Shown here: piece after piece, positions 17,793-25,224 of the stretch
How the letters are laid out: each line of letters begins with the position of its first letter
Numbering within the stretch: the stretch's first letter is position 1
Source of the DNA: Thermobifida alba
GTDB lineage: Bacteria; Actinomycetota; Actinomycetes; Streptosporangiales; Streptosporangiaceae
NCBI RefSeq assembly: GCF_023208015.1
Contig: NZ_CP051627.1
Span: forward strand, 930,001-994,000
Reading direction: 5' to 3'
DNA length: 64,000 nt
Notes under the pieces: model-generated
Databases searched by the model: none
What the model was told of the DNA's origin: nothing
Seen by the model: only the letters and a program-made list of their open reading frames with translations
Position numbers and translations under genes: made by a program

Positions 17793-19592
17793 ATGAGCGC
17801 TAAAACTGACCTGGAACTCCTGCGCGCTTTTGAGCCGGTGCTGATGTTCACCAAGGGGGAGTTGTTCTTCCCCACCGACGTCGAGGCCTACCTGCGCTGC
17901 TGCAGCCTGTGGCTGGACCTGCCCGGAGGCGGGGAGCGGGAGGTCGTCCCGGCGGGCGAGCTCACCATCGACAGGCTCGCCCGGGCCGACACCGAGTGGC
18001 CGGGGTACCGCCAGCACCTGCGGTTCGTGCAGGAATCGTCGCTACGGGCCGAGGCACGCCGCTTCCGCCGCCGGGAACGCCCCATCATCCCCAAGAGCGG
18101 CCGGCTGGCCGCGGTCGGCGTCCTGGGCCGGATCGTGGACGTGCTGATGAAGCTGTCCCTGCTGATCCGCGGAGCGGTTCCCGGCGGGGTGGCCGCGGCC
18201 GCGGCCACCCGCTACCACGACCGCATCGACACCGGCGACACCGCCACCTACTACGGGCGCGTCGTCCGCGAGGGCGGCTACGTCGCCCTGCAGTACTGGT
18301 TCTTCTACGCCATGAACGACTGGCGGTCGGTCTACGGCGGCGTCAACGACCACGAGGCCGACTGGGAGAAGGTCACCGTCTACCTGGTCCAGGACGCCGA
18401 CGGAGAGTACCGGCCGGCGTGGGTGGGCGCCTCCTCCCACGAGTACCTCGGCGACGACCTGCGCCGCCGCTGGGACGACCCGGAACTGCACCGCGACGGC
18501 GACCACCCGATCATCTACGTGGGCGCCGGATCGCACTCCCACCAGATGCTGCCCGGCGACTACCTCATCCAGGTCGACCCCTCCTTCCTGCGCGGGGCGC
18601 TGCGGGCCTGGCGCCGCTTCACCGCCCGCTTCCTGCCCTCCTCGCACCGGCTCCGCGGCATCGGGGTGCCCTTCGTCGACTACGCGCGCGGCGACGGCGT
18701 GCGCGTGGGCCCCGGCGGGCAGCGCGTGTGGACCCCGGTCGTCATCGACGACACCACCCCCTGGATCCGGGGCTACCGCGGCCTGTGGGGCCGCAACACC
18801 CGCGACTGGTTCGACGGCGAACGCGCCCCCAGCGGCCCCCGCTACGAACGCGACGGCACCGTCCGCCGCTCCTGGTCCGACCCGCTGTGGTGGGTGGGGC
18901 TGCACAAGGTCCCGCCCACGCCCGAGGCCGCGCGCGCGGACCTGCTGGCCCACCTGGAGGACCTGGACGCCCGCATCGCCGAGGCCGACGCCGCGATCGA
19001 GGAGGAGCGGGCGGCGCTGCGCCGCCTGGCCGCCGCCGAGATCGTGCTGAGCCGCCACGCCAACGCCGAGTCGCGCGCCAAGGAGTACCGCCAGCGCATC
19101 GCCGAGGCCGAACGCGCCCTGGCCGCCCGCTACCGCGAACGCACCCACCTGGCGGACGAGCGCGACATGCACCGCGCCGCCCTGGACAGCGGTGAGGCGC
19201 TGGAGCTGCCGCCGCAGGCGCACCTGCGCTCCCCGCACCTGCCGTACGCCTCCGGCAAGCAGCGCACCACCCGGTTCCTGCACGTGTGGGCGACGCTGAG
19301 CACGCCGCTGCTGCTCATCGCCCTGGGCACGGTCATGGTGCTGCTGCGCGGCAGCCTGGCGCTGCTGGCGGCGCTGGGCGTGGTGGTGCTGTTCGCCGCC
19401 TTCGACGCGCTGGCCCGCCGCCGGTTCCTGTCCTTCCTGGTGGGCCTGGCGCTCGTCGTCGTGGCGGTGGGACTGGTGAGCGCGGTCATCGCGGCGTTCC
19501 TGGTCAACTGGCGGATCACCGTCCTGGTGCCGATGGCGCTGGCCGTGGTCAGCCTGCTCTACATCAACCTCCGCGACCTGCTGCGACGCTGA
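17793..19592 (+). CDS. Vps62-like protein with C-terminal membrane domain
   Basis: 599 aa. Residues ~80-360 carry blocks similar to the Vps62/TDA family: ALQYWFFYAMNDW, NDHEADWEKVTVYL and IIYVGAGSHSHQMLPGDY. A charged coiled coil (about 385-455) follows, then four TM helices (about 490-595). The bacterial function is unknown; the His/Asp/Glu-rich conserved core suggests a metal-binding or hydrolytic fold. ATG 17793 has AGG 7 bases upstream; an ATG at 17778 is the alternative, with a TAATGT box overlapping it. Confidence 0.7.
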   Translation: MSAKTDLELLRAFEPVLMFTKGELFFPTDVEAYLRCCSLWLDLPGGGEREVVPAGELTIDRLARADTEWPGYRQHLRFVQESSLRAEARRFRRRERPIIPKSGRLAAVGVLGRIVDVLMKLSLLIRGAVPGGVAAAAATRYHDRIDTGDTATYYGRVVREGGYVALQYWFFYAMNDWRSVYGGVNDHEADWEKVTVYLVQDADGEYRPAWVGASSHEYLGDDLRRRWDDPELHRDGDHPIIYVGAGSHSHQMLPGDYLIQVDPSFLRGALRAWRRFTARFLPSSHRLRGIGVPFVDYARGDGVRVGPGGQRVWTPVVIDDTTPWIRGYRGLWGRNTRDWFDGERAPSGPRYERDGTVRRSWSDPLWWVGLHKVPPTPEAARADLLAHLEDLDARIAEADAAIEEERAALRRLAAAEIVLSRHANAESRAKEYRQRIAEAERALAARYRERTHLADERDMHRAALDSGEALELPPQAHLRSPHLPYASGKQRTTRFLHVWATLSTPLLLIALGTVMVLLRGSLALLAALGVVVLFAAFDALARRRFLSFLVGLALVVVAVGLVSAVIAAFLVNWRITVLVPMALAVVSLLYINLRDLLRR

Positions 19593-19595
19593 GCG

Positions 19596-19623
19596 GGCCC
19601 GCGGGCAGGCCCGCCCGCGGGCC
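19596..19623 (+). terminator. Terminator of the Vps62-like gene
   Basis: Perfect 11-bp stem (19596-19606 / 19613-19623), loop of 6, directly after the stop. Confidence 0.7.
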
Positions 19624-19686
19624 GGGAACGGAGGCCGGAGGCCGGTCGGCCCCCGGCCGGCGGGGCGGTGCGGGGGACGCGCCGGC

Positions 19687-20340
19687 TCAGTCGCGGCGCA
19701 GGCCCGAGGCGCGCACCGTGATGTTGAGCCGGCCCGACCGCATCCCCGAGGCCGGGTCGGCCGTGCCCGGCCGGGTGCGCGGCACCCCGTGGTAGGCCAG
19801 CCGCGACGGCCCGCCGAACACGAACAGGTCGCCGCCGCGCAGCTCCACGTCGGTGTAGGGACGCGTGCGGGTGGCGGTGTTGCCGAAGCGGAACACGCAC
19901 GTGTCGCCCAGGCTCAGCGACACCACCGGTGCGTCGTCGCGCTCGTCGCGGTCCTGGTGCATGCCCATGGTCGCGCCGGCGCCGTAGAAGTTCACCAGCG
20001 CCACGTCGTAGTCGGGAGCGGGATCGGGAAGGGCGCCGTAGGCGTCCTTGAGGGCGCGCAGCGCCAGTTCTCCCAGGATCGGCGGGAGGGGCGGCACGGG
20101 AGTGCCGTCGGGCAGGGTCGCGGAGTAGCGGTAGGGACGCCAGTACCAGCCCAGCGAGGTCATCGCGACGCTCATCGTCCCGCCGCGCGTCCGGTGGCGC
20201 GTCATCCCGCCGGGGCCGCGCACCCACGCGCGGCACAGGTCCACCAGTCTGCGTTGTTCGGCGTGGTCCAGCCAGCCGGGCACGTGCACCGCCCCCGGAG
20301 CGATCTCGACGGGGGCGGGGGAAAAAAGCGGATCAGTCAT
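19687..20340 (-). CDS. AlkB-type 2-oxoglutarate/Fe(II) dioxygenase
   Basis: 217-aa oxidative demethylase of alkylated nucleic-acid bases. Iron ligands H128 and D130 (MHQDRDE) and H184 (AYHGV), and the 2OG-binding RxNxTxR at R204-R210. The substrate-lid residues WYWRPYRYS (about 65-73) fit the bacterial AlkB family. ATG 20340; the ribosome site is weak. No ada gene nearby. Confidence 0.92.
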   Translation of the reverse strand: MTDPLFSPAPVEIAPGAVHVPGWLDHAEQRRLVDLCRAWVRGPGGMTRHRTRGGTMSVAMTSLGWYWRPYRYSATLPDGTPVPPLPPILGELALRALKDAYGALPDPAPDYDVALVNFYGAGATMGMHQDRDERDDAPVVSLSLGDTCVFRFGNTATRTRPYTDVELRGGDLFVFGGPSRLAYHGVPRTRPGTADPASGMRSGRLNITVRASGLRRD

Positions 20341-20464
20341 AGCAGGGTGATTCTTCCCCGCGGGTCGGACAGTGCGGCCGCCCGGGTGCGGCGCCGGGCA
20401 CCTCGGCGGGGAGAGGCCGCGGGCAGCGGGATGCCTCCCGGCACCCGCGCCGCGGGGCACGCCG

Positions 20465-20704
20465 TCACGGCGGGGGACCGGCGTCCCGGAAACCCGGGCC
20501 GCGCTCCTCCTCCCCCGGCGGCACCCGGGGTGTGGGGCGGCGGGGACGCCAGGACACGAACCGCAGCCCCAGAGCGACCAGACCGGTGCCCATGAGGATC
20601 CAGCCGATCATGGTGATGTTGAGCACTCCGACGCCGTCGAGTCGCAGGGCGAACACCAACACCGCTCCCACGGCGATGAACAGCAGACTTACGGCCATGC
20701 CCAT
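20465..20704 (-). CDS. DUF6458-type small membrane protein
   Basis: 79 aa: two TM helices (GMAVSLLFIAVGAVLVFAL and ITMIGWILMGTGLVALGL) and a basic Pro-rich tail, the standard DUF6458 layout of actinobacteria. ATG 20704 preceded by GAGAGGA. Function unknown. Divergent from corA. Confidence 0.75.
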   Translation of the reverse strand: MGMAVSLLFIAVGAVLVFALRLDGVGVLNITMIGWILMGTGLVALGLRFVSWRPRRPTPRVPPGEEERGPGFRDAGPPP

Positions 20705-20784
20705 GAGGGGGGTCCTCTCACGTCTCGGGAGTGCCGTTCCGCTACCGGATCCGCGCGGGTCCAAACAGCGCACCGGTCGTACTA

Positions 20785-20975
20785 AGGTTGGGGCGTAGCG
20801 AGATTCGAGGCCGTCGGGCCGTGGACTGTGGAGGTGAGGCCGACCATGAGCCAACCTCCTAGTACCAACTAGTGCGGTGCCCGGCCAGCGCTCCGCGCTG
20901 GTGATCACGGTCCACGGGAGCGTCCTCCCGTGTGTGCTCCCCCTGGCGGGTAGAGCGTCCCGAGGGCACGGCACC
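20785..20975 (+). ncRNA. Candidate structured leader of corA
   Basis: Multiple stems can be drawn in the 290 bases before corA: AGGTTGG 20785-20791 with CCAACCT 20851-20857; a competing GGAGGT 20830-20835 with ACCTCC 20854-20859; CTAGT/ACTAG 20859-20872; CCAGCG/CGCTGG 20885-20901; CACGGGAG/CTCCCGTG 20913-20932; and a closing GTGCCC 20877-20882 with GGGCAC 20964-20969. The mutually exclusive pair and the position before a Mg2+ channel suggest a metal-sensing leader. The GGTGAGGC at 20833-20840 recalls the M-box (ykoK) opening, but the rest of the M-box consensus is not met. Confidence 0.45.
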
Positions 20976-21078
20976 CCAGCCCCAGCCCCTTCCCCCGCGG
21001 AGTGTGCCCCGGCGTCCGCCGTGCGCGCGCCCCGCGACCGGTTGCCGCAGAACCGTCGAACTCGCCCCGGGAGTCCCC

Positions 21079-22230
21079 ATGTCGCAACGCCGCATGCGGG
21101 TGTGGCTGCCCAGCCTGCGCCCCGCCGCCGTCTCGGGCGGCAAGGACCACACCGACGCACCCGAGTACTCCATGGACCCCCGCGCGGAGGAGAGCGCCCC
21201 TCCCGTGGAGGACAGCGTCGTCGACGCCGCGATCTACGTCGACGGCCGCCGCCAGCCCGGCAGTCCCGACCTGTCCCGGCTGCGCGCCCTGGTGCCGCGG
21301 CGCGATGGCGCGATGGCGTGGATCGGGCTGCACCAGCCCTCCGAGGCCCAGCTGCTCGCCGCCGCCGACCAGTTCGGCCTGCACGAACTGGCCGTGGAGG
21401 ACGCCATCGTCGCCCACCAGCGGCCCAAACTGGAACGCTACGGCGACACCCTGTTCGTGGTGCTGCGCGCCGCCCGCTACCTGGACGAGGCGGAGGAGGT
21501 GTGCTTCGGCGAGATCCACCTGTTCGTCGGCACCGACTTCGTGCTGACCGTGCGGCACGGCCAGGCCCCCGACCTGTCGGCGGTGCGCCGCCGCCTGGAG
21601 GACGACCCCGACCTGCTGCGGCTGGGCCCCGAGGCGGTGCTGTACGCGGTGCTCGACGCGGTGGTGGACGGCTACGCGCCGGTCGTCGCCGGGCTGCAGA
21701 ACGACATCGACGAGATCGAGACCCAGGTGTTCAACCGCGACCCCCGGGTGTCGCGGCGCATCTACGAACTGCTGCGCGAGGTCATCGAGTTCCAGCGGGC
21801 CGCCAGTCCGCTGCTGGGGATCCTCGCCGACCTGGAGGCCGGGTTCGACAAGTACGGCACGGGCGAGGAGCTGCAGCGCCACCTGCGTGACGTCGCCGAC
21901 CACGCGACCACCGTGGCCGAACGGGTGGACGGCTTCCGCCAGCTGCTCAACTCCATCCTCGCGGTCAACGCCACCCTGGTCAGCCAGGCCCAGAACGAGG
22001 AGATGAAGCACCTCACCGAGGCCAGTTACGCGCAGAGCGAGGAGGTCAAGAAGATCTCCTCGTGGGCGGCCATCCTGTTCGCCCCCACCGTGGTCGGCGG
22101 CATCTACGGGATGAACTTCGACTTCATGCCGGAGCTGCACTGGAAGTACGGCTACGTGATGGCGGTCGGGCTGATGGCGGCGGTGAGCGTGGCGCTGTAC
22201 GCGATCTTCAAGCGCCGCGGCTGGCTGTGA
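21079..22230 (+). CDS. corA: CorA-type magnesium/cobalt channel
   Basis: 383-aa pentameric CorA channel: cytoplasmic alpha/beta N-domain, long helix region, and two C-terminal TM helices separated by the selectivity motif YGMNF near the end (TM1 about AAILFAPTVVGGIYGMNF, then the MPELHWKYGY loop and TM2). Basic C-terminus FKRRGW. ATG 21079 preceded by GGGAG at 6 bases. It sits behind a ~290-base foldable leader and ends in a 20-bp hairpin. Confidence 0.93.
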   Translation: MSQRRMRVWLPSLRPAAVSGGKDHTDAPEYSMDPRAEESAPPVEDSVVDAAIYVDGRRQPGSPDLSRLRALVPRRDGAMAWIGLHQPSEAQLLAAADQFGLHELAVEDAIVAHQRPKLERYGDTLFVVLRAARYLDEAEEVCFGEIHLFVGTDFVLTVRHGQAPDLSAVRRRLEDDPDLLRLGPEAVLYAVLDAVVDGYAPVVAGLQNDIDEIETQVFNRDPRVSRRIYELLREVIEFQRAASPLLGILADLEAGFDKYGTGEELQRHLRDVADHATTVAERVDGFRQLLNSILAVNATLVSQAQNEEMKHLTEASYAQSEEVKKISSWAAILFAPTVVGGIYGMNFDFMPELHWKYGYVMAVGLMAAVSVALYAIFKRRGWL

Positions 22231-22235
22231 GGCCC

Positions 22236-22283
22236 GCCCGTGTCCCGGTGCGGCGACGGTGCGCGCCGCACCGGGACACGGGC
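22236..22283. terminator. Bidirectional terminator after corA
   Basis: Perfect 20-bp stem (22236-22255 / 22264-22283) with an 8-base loop between convergent stops at 22230 and 22285. Confidence 0.85.
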
Positions 22284-22284
22284 G

Positions 22285-23092
22285 TCACCGGATGTCGATG
22301 CGGTGCGGGTGGGCCAGGGAGGCCGGGCAGCGGTAGACGCTCAGCGCGTAGCCCCGGCCCAGGAAGACGGGCGTCTCGCCGAGGCTGGTGGTGCCGGTCT
22401 GCAGCAGGTGCTCCAGTTCGGCCCCGCACTCGGTGCCGGGCATGGGGAAGGGGGAGCTCACCCCCAGGCCGGATGGCCGCCGGGGTTCAGCCCTTGCAGT
22501 GAGGACAGGCCGTCGGTGGAGGCGGTGGTGCCGGTCTCCTCCTGCCAGGCGCGGATCCGCTCGGCAGGGGAGTCCGGCAGGGCGAAGACCGAGGGGTGGT
22601 CGACGGTGCTCTCGGGGGCCGGGGCGCCGCCGGGGCGGCCGGAGAGGTCGTGGTCCGGGTTCCTCGGGTGCGCGGTGGGGCGGTCGTCCCGCGGGTCGGT
22701 GAGGTCGGCGTCGCGCCACCGGCGGACGGCGACGGAGGGGCCGAAGAGGCCCCCGAACGACTCGGGGGTCTCCTCGGGCTCGTTGGGACACCACAGCACC
22801 TGCAGCACGGCGGCTCCCTCGGGCAGGTCGCGGGCGAACATCTGCAGGACCGGCTGCAGGGCGACCGGTTCGTCGAAGACCACCTCCGCGAAGCCCGGAG
22901 AACCGGGCGTCCCCACGAGGTGCTCCTGGGCGCGGGTGGGCCGGGGTTCGGCGGGCCACAGCGGGGGGCGGCGAACGAACTGTCGTGCGGGGTGAGCGGG
23001 CGGTCGCTCAGCCGCGGATGCAGCAGCAGCGCGGGGCGGCCGAACTCCCGCAGCTCCGGGAAGAGCGCCAGGGGGTCGGGCGCGGGGGACAC
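22285..23092 (-). pseudogene. Frameshifted DUF1963/YwqG-like gene
   Basis: A protein of about 268 aa can be read only by switching frame twice. It begins at ATG 23092 (MSPAPDPLALFPELREFG) and leaves frame at the G6 tract 22963-22968. It continues through LQMFARDLPEGAAVLQVLWCPNEPE and GLNPGGHPAWG, then needs another base at the C5 tract 22461-22465 to reach the CGAELEHLLQ end. Motifs fit the DUF1963 (YwqG) family found widely in actinobacteria (LLQVLWCP, GG-x-P-x-W, C-x-ELEHLL). Each break is one missing base in a homopolymer: a real pseudogene or sequencing errors. Confidence 0.65.
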
Positions 23093-23188
23093 GGTGCTCC
23101 TCCCGAGGTGGTCGCTTCGGGGTGCGGGGCCGAAGCAGAAACCAGCGGAGGGTGGGGACAGTCACAGCGGTCAGCGCCGCTACGAAAA

Positions 23189-23204
23189 TGCACCAATCAG
23201 TGCA
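23189..23204. promoter_or_regulatory. Inverted repeat in the DUF1963/STAS divergent region
   Basis: TGCAC-N6-GTGCA in a locally AT-rich patch. On the minus strand it overlaps a possible promoter (TTGCAC, 17 bases, TAGCGG) for the DUF1963-like gene. Confidence 0.35.
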
Positions 23205-23321
23205 AAAACGCCGTATATCCCTTCGGTTTTGCGTTTCTCCCGGTACGGCGCCCCCCGGACGGATACGATCGTGGGTCACGGGGGGGACGGCAGGCGTTGT
23301 CGAGAGGGAGGGTGTGGCGGC

Positions 23322-23717
23322 GTGTCCGGACAGAGGCAGGAGTCTTTTCCGTGTGGTGAGGCGGTCGTTTTCGCCGTGCGCGGCGAGATCGACATCGCCA
23401 ACGCCACCCAGTTGTGCGCGGCGCTGCTGCACGCCACCGACCGGCCCGAGTGCCACTGTCTGGTCGTCGACCTGTCCAGGGTGGAGTTCATGGACCTCAG
23501 CGGTGTGCGGGCGCTGTACGAGTGCTTCCGTGTCCTGACCTGGGAGGGGCGGCACATGGTGCTGGCCGAGCCCTCGGCCGCGGTCGAGCGGGTGCTGGCC
23601 GCACTCCACCTGGAGCGCGACTTCGAGGTCTACCCGATCGTCGAGGCCGCCCTGGTCCACACCGCCCACCAGCGCTACGAGGAGGGGCCCTTCACGGGGG
23701 TCCGCGGCTGCGAGTGA
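23322..23717 (+). CDS. STAS-domain anti-sigma-factor antagonist
   Basis: 131-aa SpoIIAA-like STAS protein. The conserved segment VVDLSRVEFMDLSGVRALYE carries Ser60, the position phosphorylated by partner kinases in this family. GTG 23322 is chosen with GGGAGGG 9 bases upstream. Partners would be a HATPase_c anti-sigma kinase and a sigma-B-type factor, neither of which is in the window. It converges on the conservon operon. Confidence 0.85.
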   Translation: MSGQRQESFPCGEAVVFAVRGEIDIANATQLCAALLHATDRPECHCLVVDLSRVEFMDLSGVRALYECFRVLTWEGRHMVLAEPSAAVERVLAALHLERDFEVYPIVEAALVHTAHQRYEEGPFTGVRGCE

Positions 23718-23794
23718 CCGGCGCCGGTCGGGCGCGGCCGCGCCGTGGCGGTGGGCGGCCCACCCCCTCGCGGCGCGGTGCCCCGCGACGGTGT

Positions 23795-23820
23795 GCGGAC
23801 CGCCGCGGCAGCCGGTCCGC
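23795..23820. terminator. Hairpin between STAS gene and cvnD
   Basis: 7-bp stem GCGGACC (23795-23801) / GGTCCGC (23814-23820), 8 bases from the cvnD stop. Confidence 0.45.
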
Positions 23821-23828
23821 TCCCCTGC

Positions 23829-24401
23829 TCAGGCCCCCGACAGTTCCAGTTCCAGGACGTGGGAGACCAGTTCGATCATCACCCGCTTGACCGACTCGCG
23901 CTCCCGGGCGTCGCACAGCAGCACCGGGACGTCGGGGTCCACGTCCAGGGCGATCCGCACGTCGGCGGGCATGTGGGTGCGCACCCCGTCGAAGCAGTTC
24001 ACCGCGACGACGAAGGGCACGCCGCGCTGCTCGAAGAAGTCGATCGTCTCGAAGCAGTCCTCCAGGCGGCGGGTGTCGGCCAGGACGATCGCGCCCAGCG
24101 CCCCCTCGGCCAACTCCTCCCACATGAAGGAGAAACGCTGCTGGCCCGGGGTTCCGAACATGTAGATGACGGTCTGCTCGTCCAGGGTGATGCGGCCGAA
24201 GTCCAACGCGACGGTGGTGGTCGTCTTGGACTCCACCCCGTCGAGGTCGTCCACACCGACGCTCTCGGCGGTCATCACCTCCTCGGTGTGCAGCGACTCC
24301 ACCTCGCTGAGCGCGGACACCAGAGTCGTCTTCCCGGCACCGAACCCGCCGGCCACCAGGATCTTCAACGCGTCGGGAACGGGCCCGACCCTCTCGGACA
24401 T
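23829..24401 (-). CDS. cvnD: Conservon protein CvnD, GTP-binding
   Basis: 190-aa Ras-like nucleotide-binding protein, last gene of the conservon. P-loop GGFGAGKT at 18-25, switch/G3 motif FGTPGQQRF around 89-97, and NCFDG in the place of the usual NKxD. CvnD proteins are held to couple the CvnA sensor kinase complex to downstream signalling like a eukaryotic G protein. ATG 24401 preceded by AAGGAGA, 14 bases after the cvnC stop. Confidence 0.92.
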   Translation of the reverse strand: MSERVGPVPDALKILVAGGFGAGKTTLVSALSEVESLHTEEVMTAESVGVDDLDGVESKTTTTVALDFGRITLDEQTVIYMFGTPGQQRFSFMWEELAEGALGAIVLADTRRLEDCFETIDFFEQRGVPFVVAVNCFDGVRTHMPADVRIALDVDPDVPVLLCDARERESVKRVMIELVSHVLELELSGA

Positions 24402-24415
24402 GCAGAGGTCTCCTT

Positions 24416-24772
24416 TCACAGCGCACGGATGCGGTCGAGGACCGTTCTCAGGGTGTGGACATCCGGTCGCCTACGCTGCCACTGCGACTCGTGCACCATG
24501 ACGTGTCCTCCGTCGAGCAGGTCGGACAGCAGGATACGCAGGACGCCCAGCGGCAGTCCGGTGCGCGAGGCCAGCTCGGCCACCGAGGCCGGGGCCGCAC
24601 ACGCGTCCAGGATCGAGTGGTGCTCGGGTTCCAGATCGGTGGGCGGCGCCACGGTCGGCACCGCCACCACCTGGGAGGTCATCGCGAAGTCGGAACGCGA
24701 GGGACGGGTGCGTCCCCGCGTCAGCGAGTACGGCCGGATCAGCCGACCGCCGTCGTCGGGGGAGCCGGACAT
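24416..24772 (-). CDS. cvnC: Conservon protein CvnC (DUF742)
   Basis: 118-aa DUF742 protein: N-terminal RLIRPYSLTRGRTRP block and a C-terminal winged-helix-like half (ILDACAAPASVAELASRTGLP... LLDGGHVMVHE). Likely complex partner of CvnA/CvnB. Starts 5 bases after the cvnB stop with GAGGGG upstream. Confidence 0.92.
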   Translation of the reverse strand: MSGSPDDGGRLIRPYSLTRGRTRPSRSDFAMTSQVVAVPTVAPPTDLEPEHHSILDACAAPASVAELASRTGLPLGVLRILLSDLLDGGHVMVHESQWQRRRPDVHTLRTVLDRIRAL

Positions 24773-24777
24773 GGCGC

Positions 24778-25224
24778 TCAGAGCCCCTCGGCCACTCGCC
24801 CCTGCACAGGCCGGCGGTGTCGGGGCAGGGTGGACAGGTGCGGGCCGACCTGGCGCACCAGCCGGTTGATCTCGTAGGCGACCAGTCCGACGTCGCAGGA
24901 GGAGGCGGCGACCAGCGCCAGGCAGGCGCCGTGCCCGGCGGACAGCACGAACAGGAAGACGTTGTCCATCTCCACCACGGTCTGGCGGACCTCGGCCGCG
25001 CCCAGCTGCTTGCCGGCGCCCCGAGCCAGGCTGGAGAAGCCCGAGGCGATGGCGCTGATCCGTTCGGCGCGCTCCTGGTCCATGCCGCTGGAGGCCGACA
25101 GCAGCAGTCCGTCCGCGGACAGCAGTACGGCCTCGCGGGCTCCCTCGGTCCGGGAGACCAGGTCGGTCAGCAGCCAGTCCAGTTCGGAGGAGGTGGAACG
25201 GTGGGTGGTCGTCTGCTCAGTCAT
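24778..25224 (-). CDS. cvnB: Conservon protein CvnB, roadblock/LC7 domain
   Basis: 148-aa roadblock/LC7 protein (LDWLLTDLVSRTEGAREAVLLSADGLLL opening, typical of MglB/CvnB GTPase regulators). Expected to form dimers and modulate the CvnD nucleotide cycle. ATG 25224 overlaps the cvnA stop as ATGA, so translation is coupled. Confidence 0.93.
   Translation of the reverse strand: MTEQTTTHRSTSSELDWLLTDLVSRTEGAREAVLLSADGLLLSASSGMDQERAERISAIASGFSSLARGAGKQLGAAEVRQTVVEMDNVFLFVLSAGHGACLALVAASSCDVGLVAYEINRLVRQVGPHLSTLPRHRRPVQGRVAEGL

Noticed and set aside
20833-20840. A true M-box (ykoK) riboswitch call from GGTGAGGC
   Set aside because: The downstream CUGCCC...GACGCC...GGGUCA core is not present in order; kept only as a candidate structured leader.
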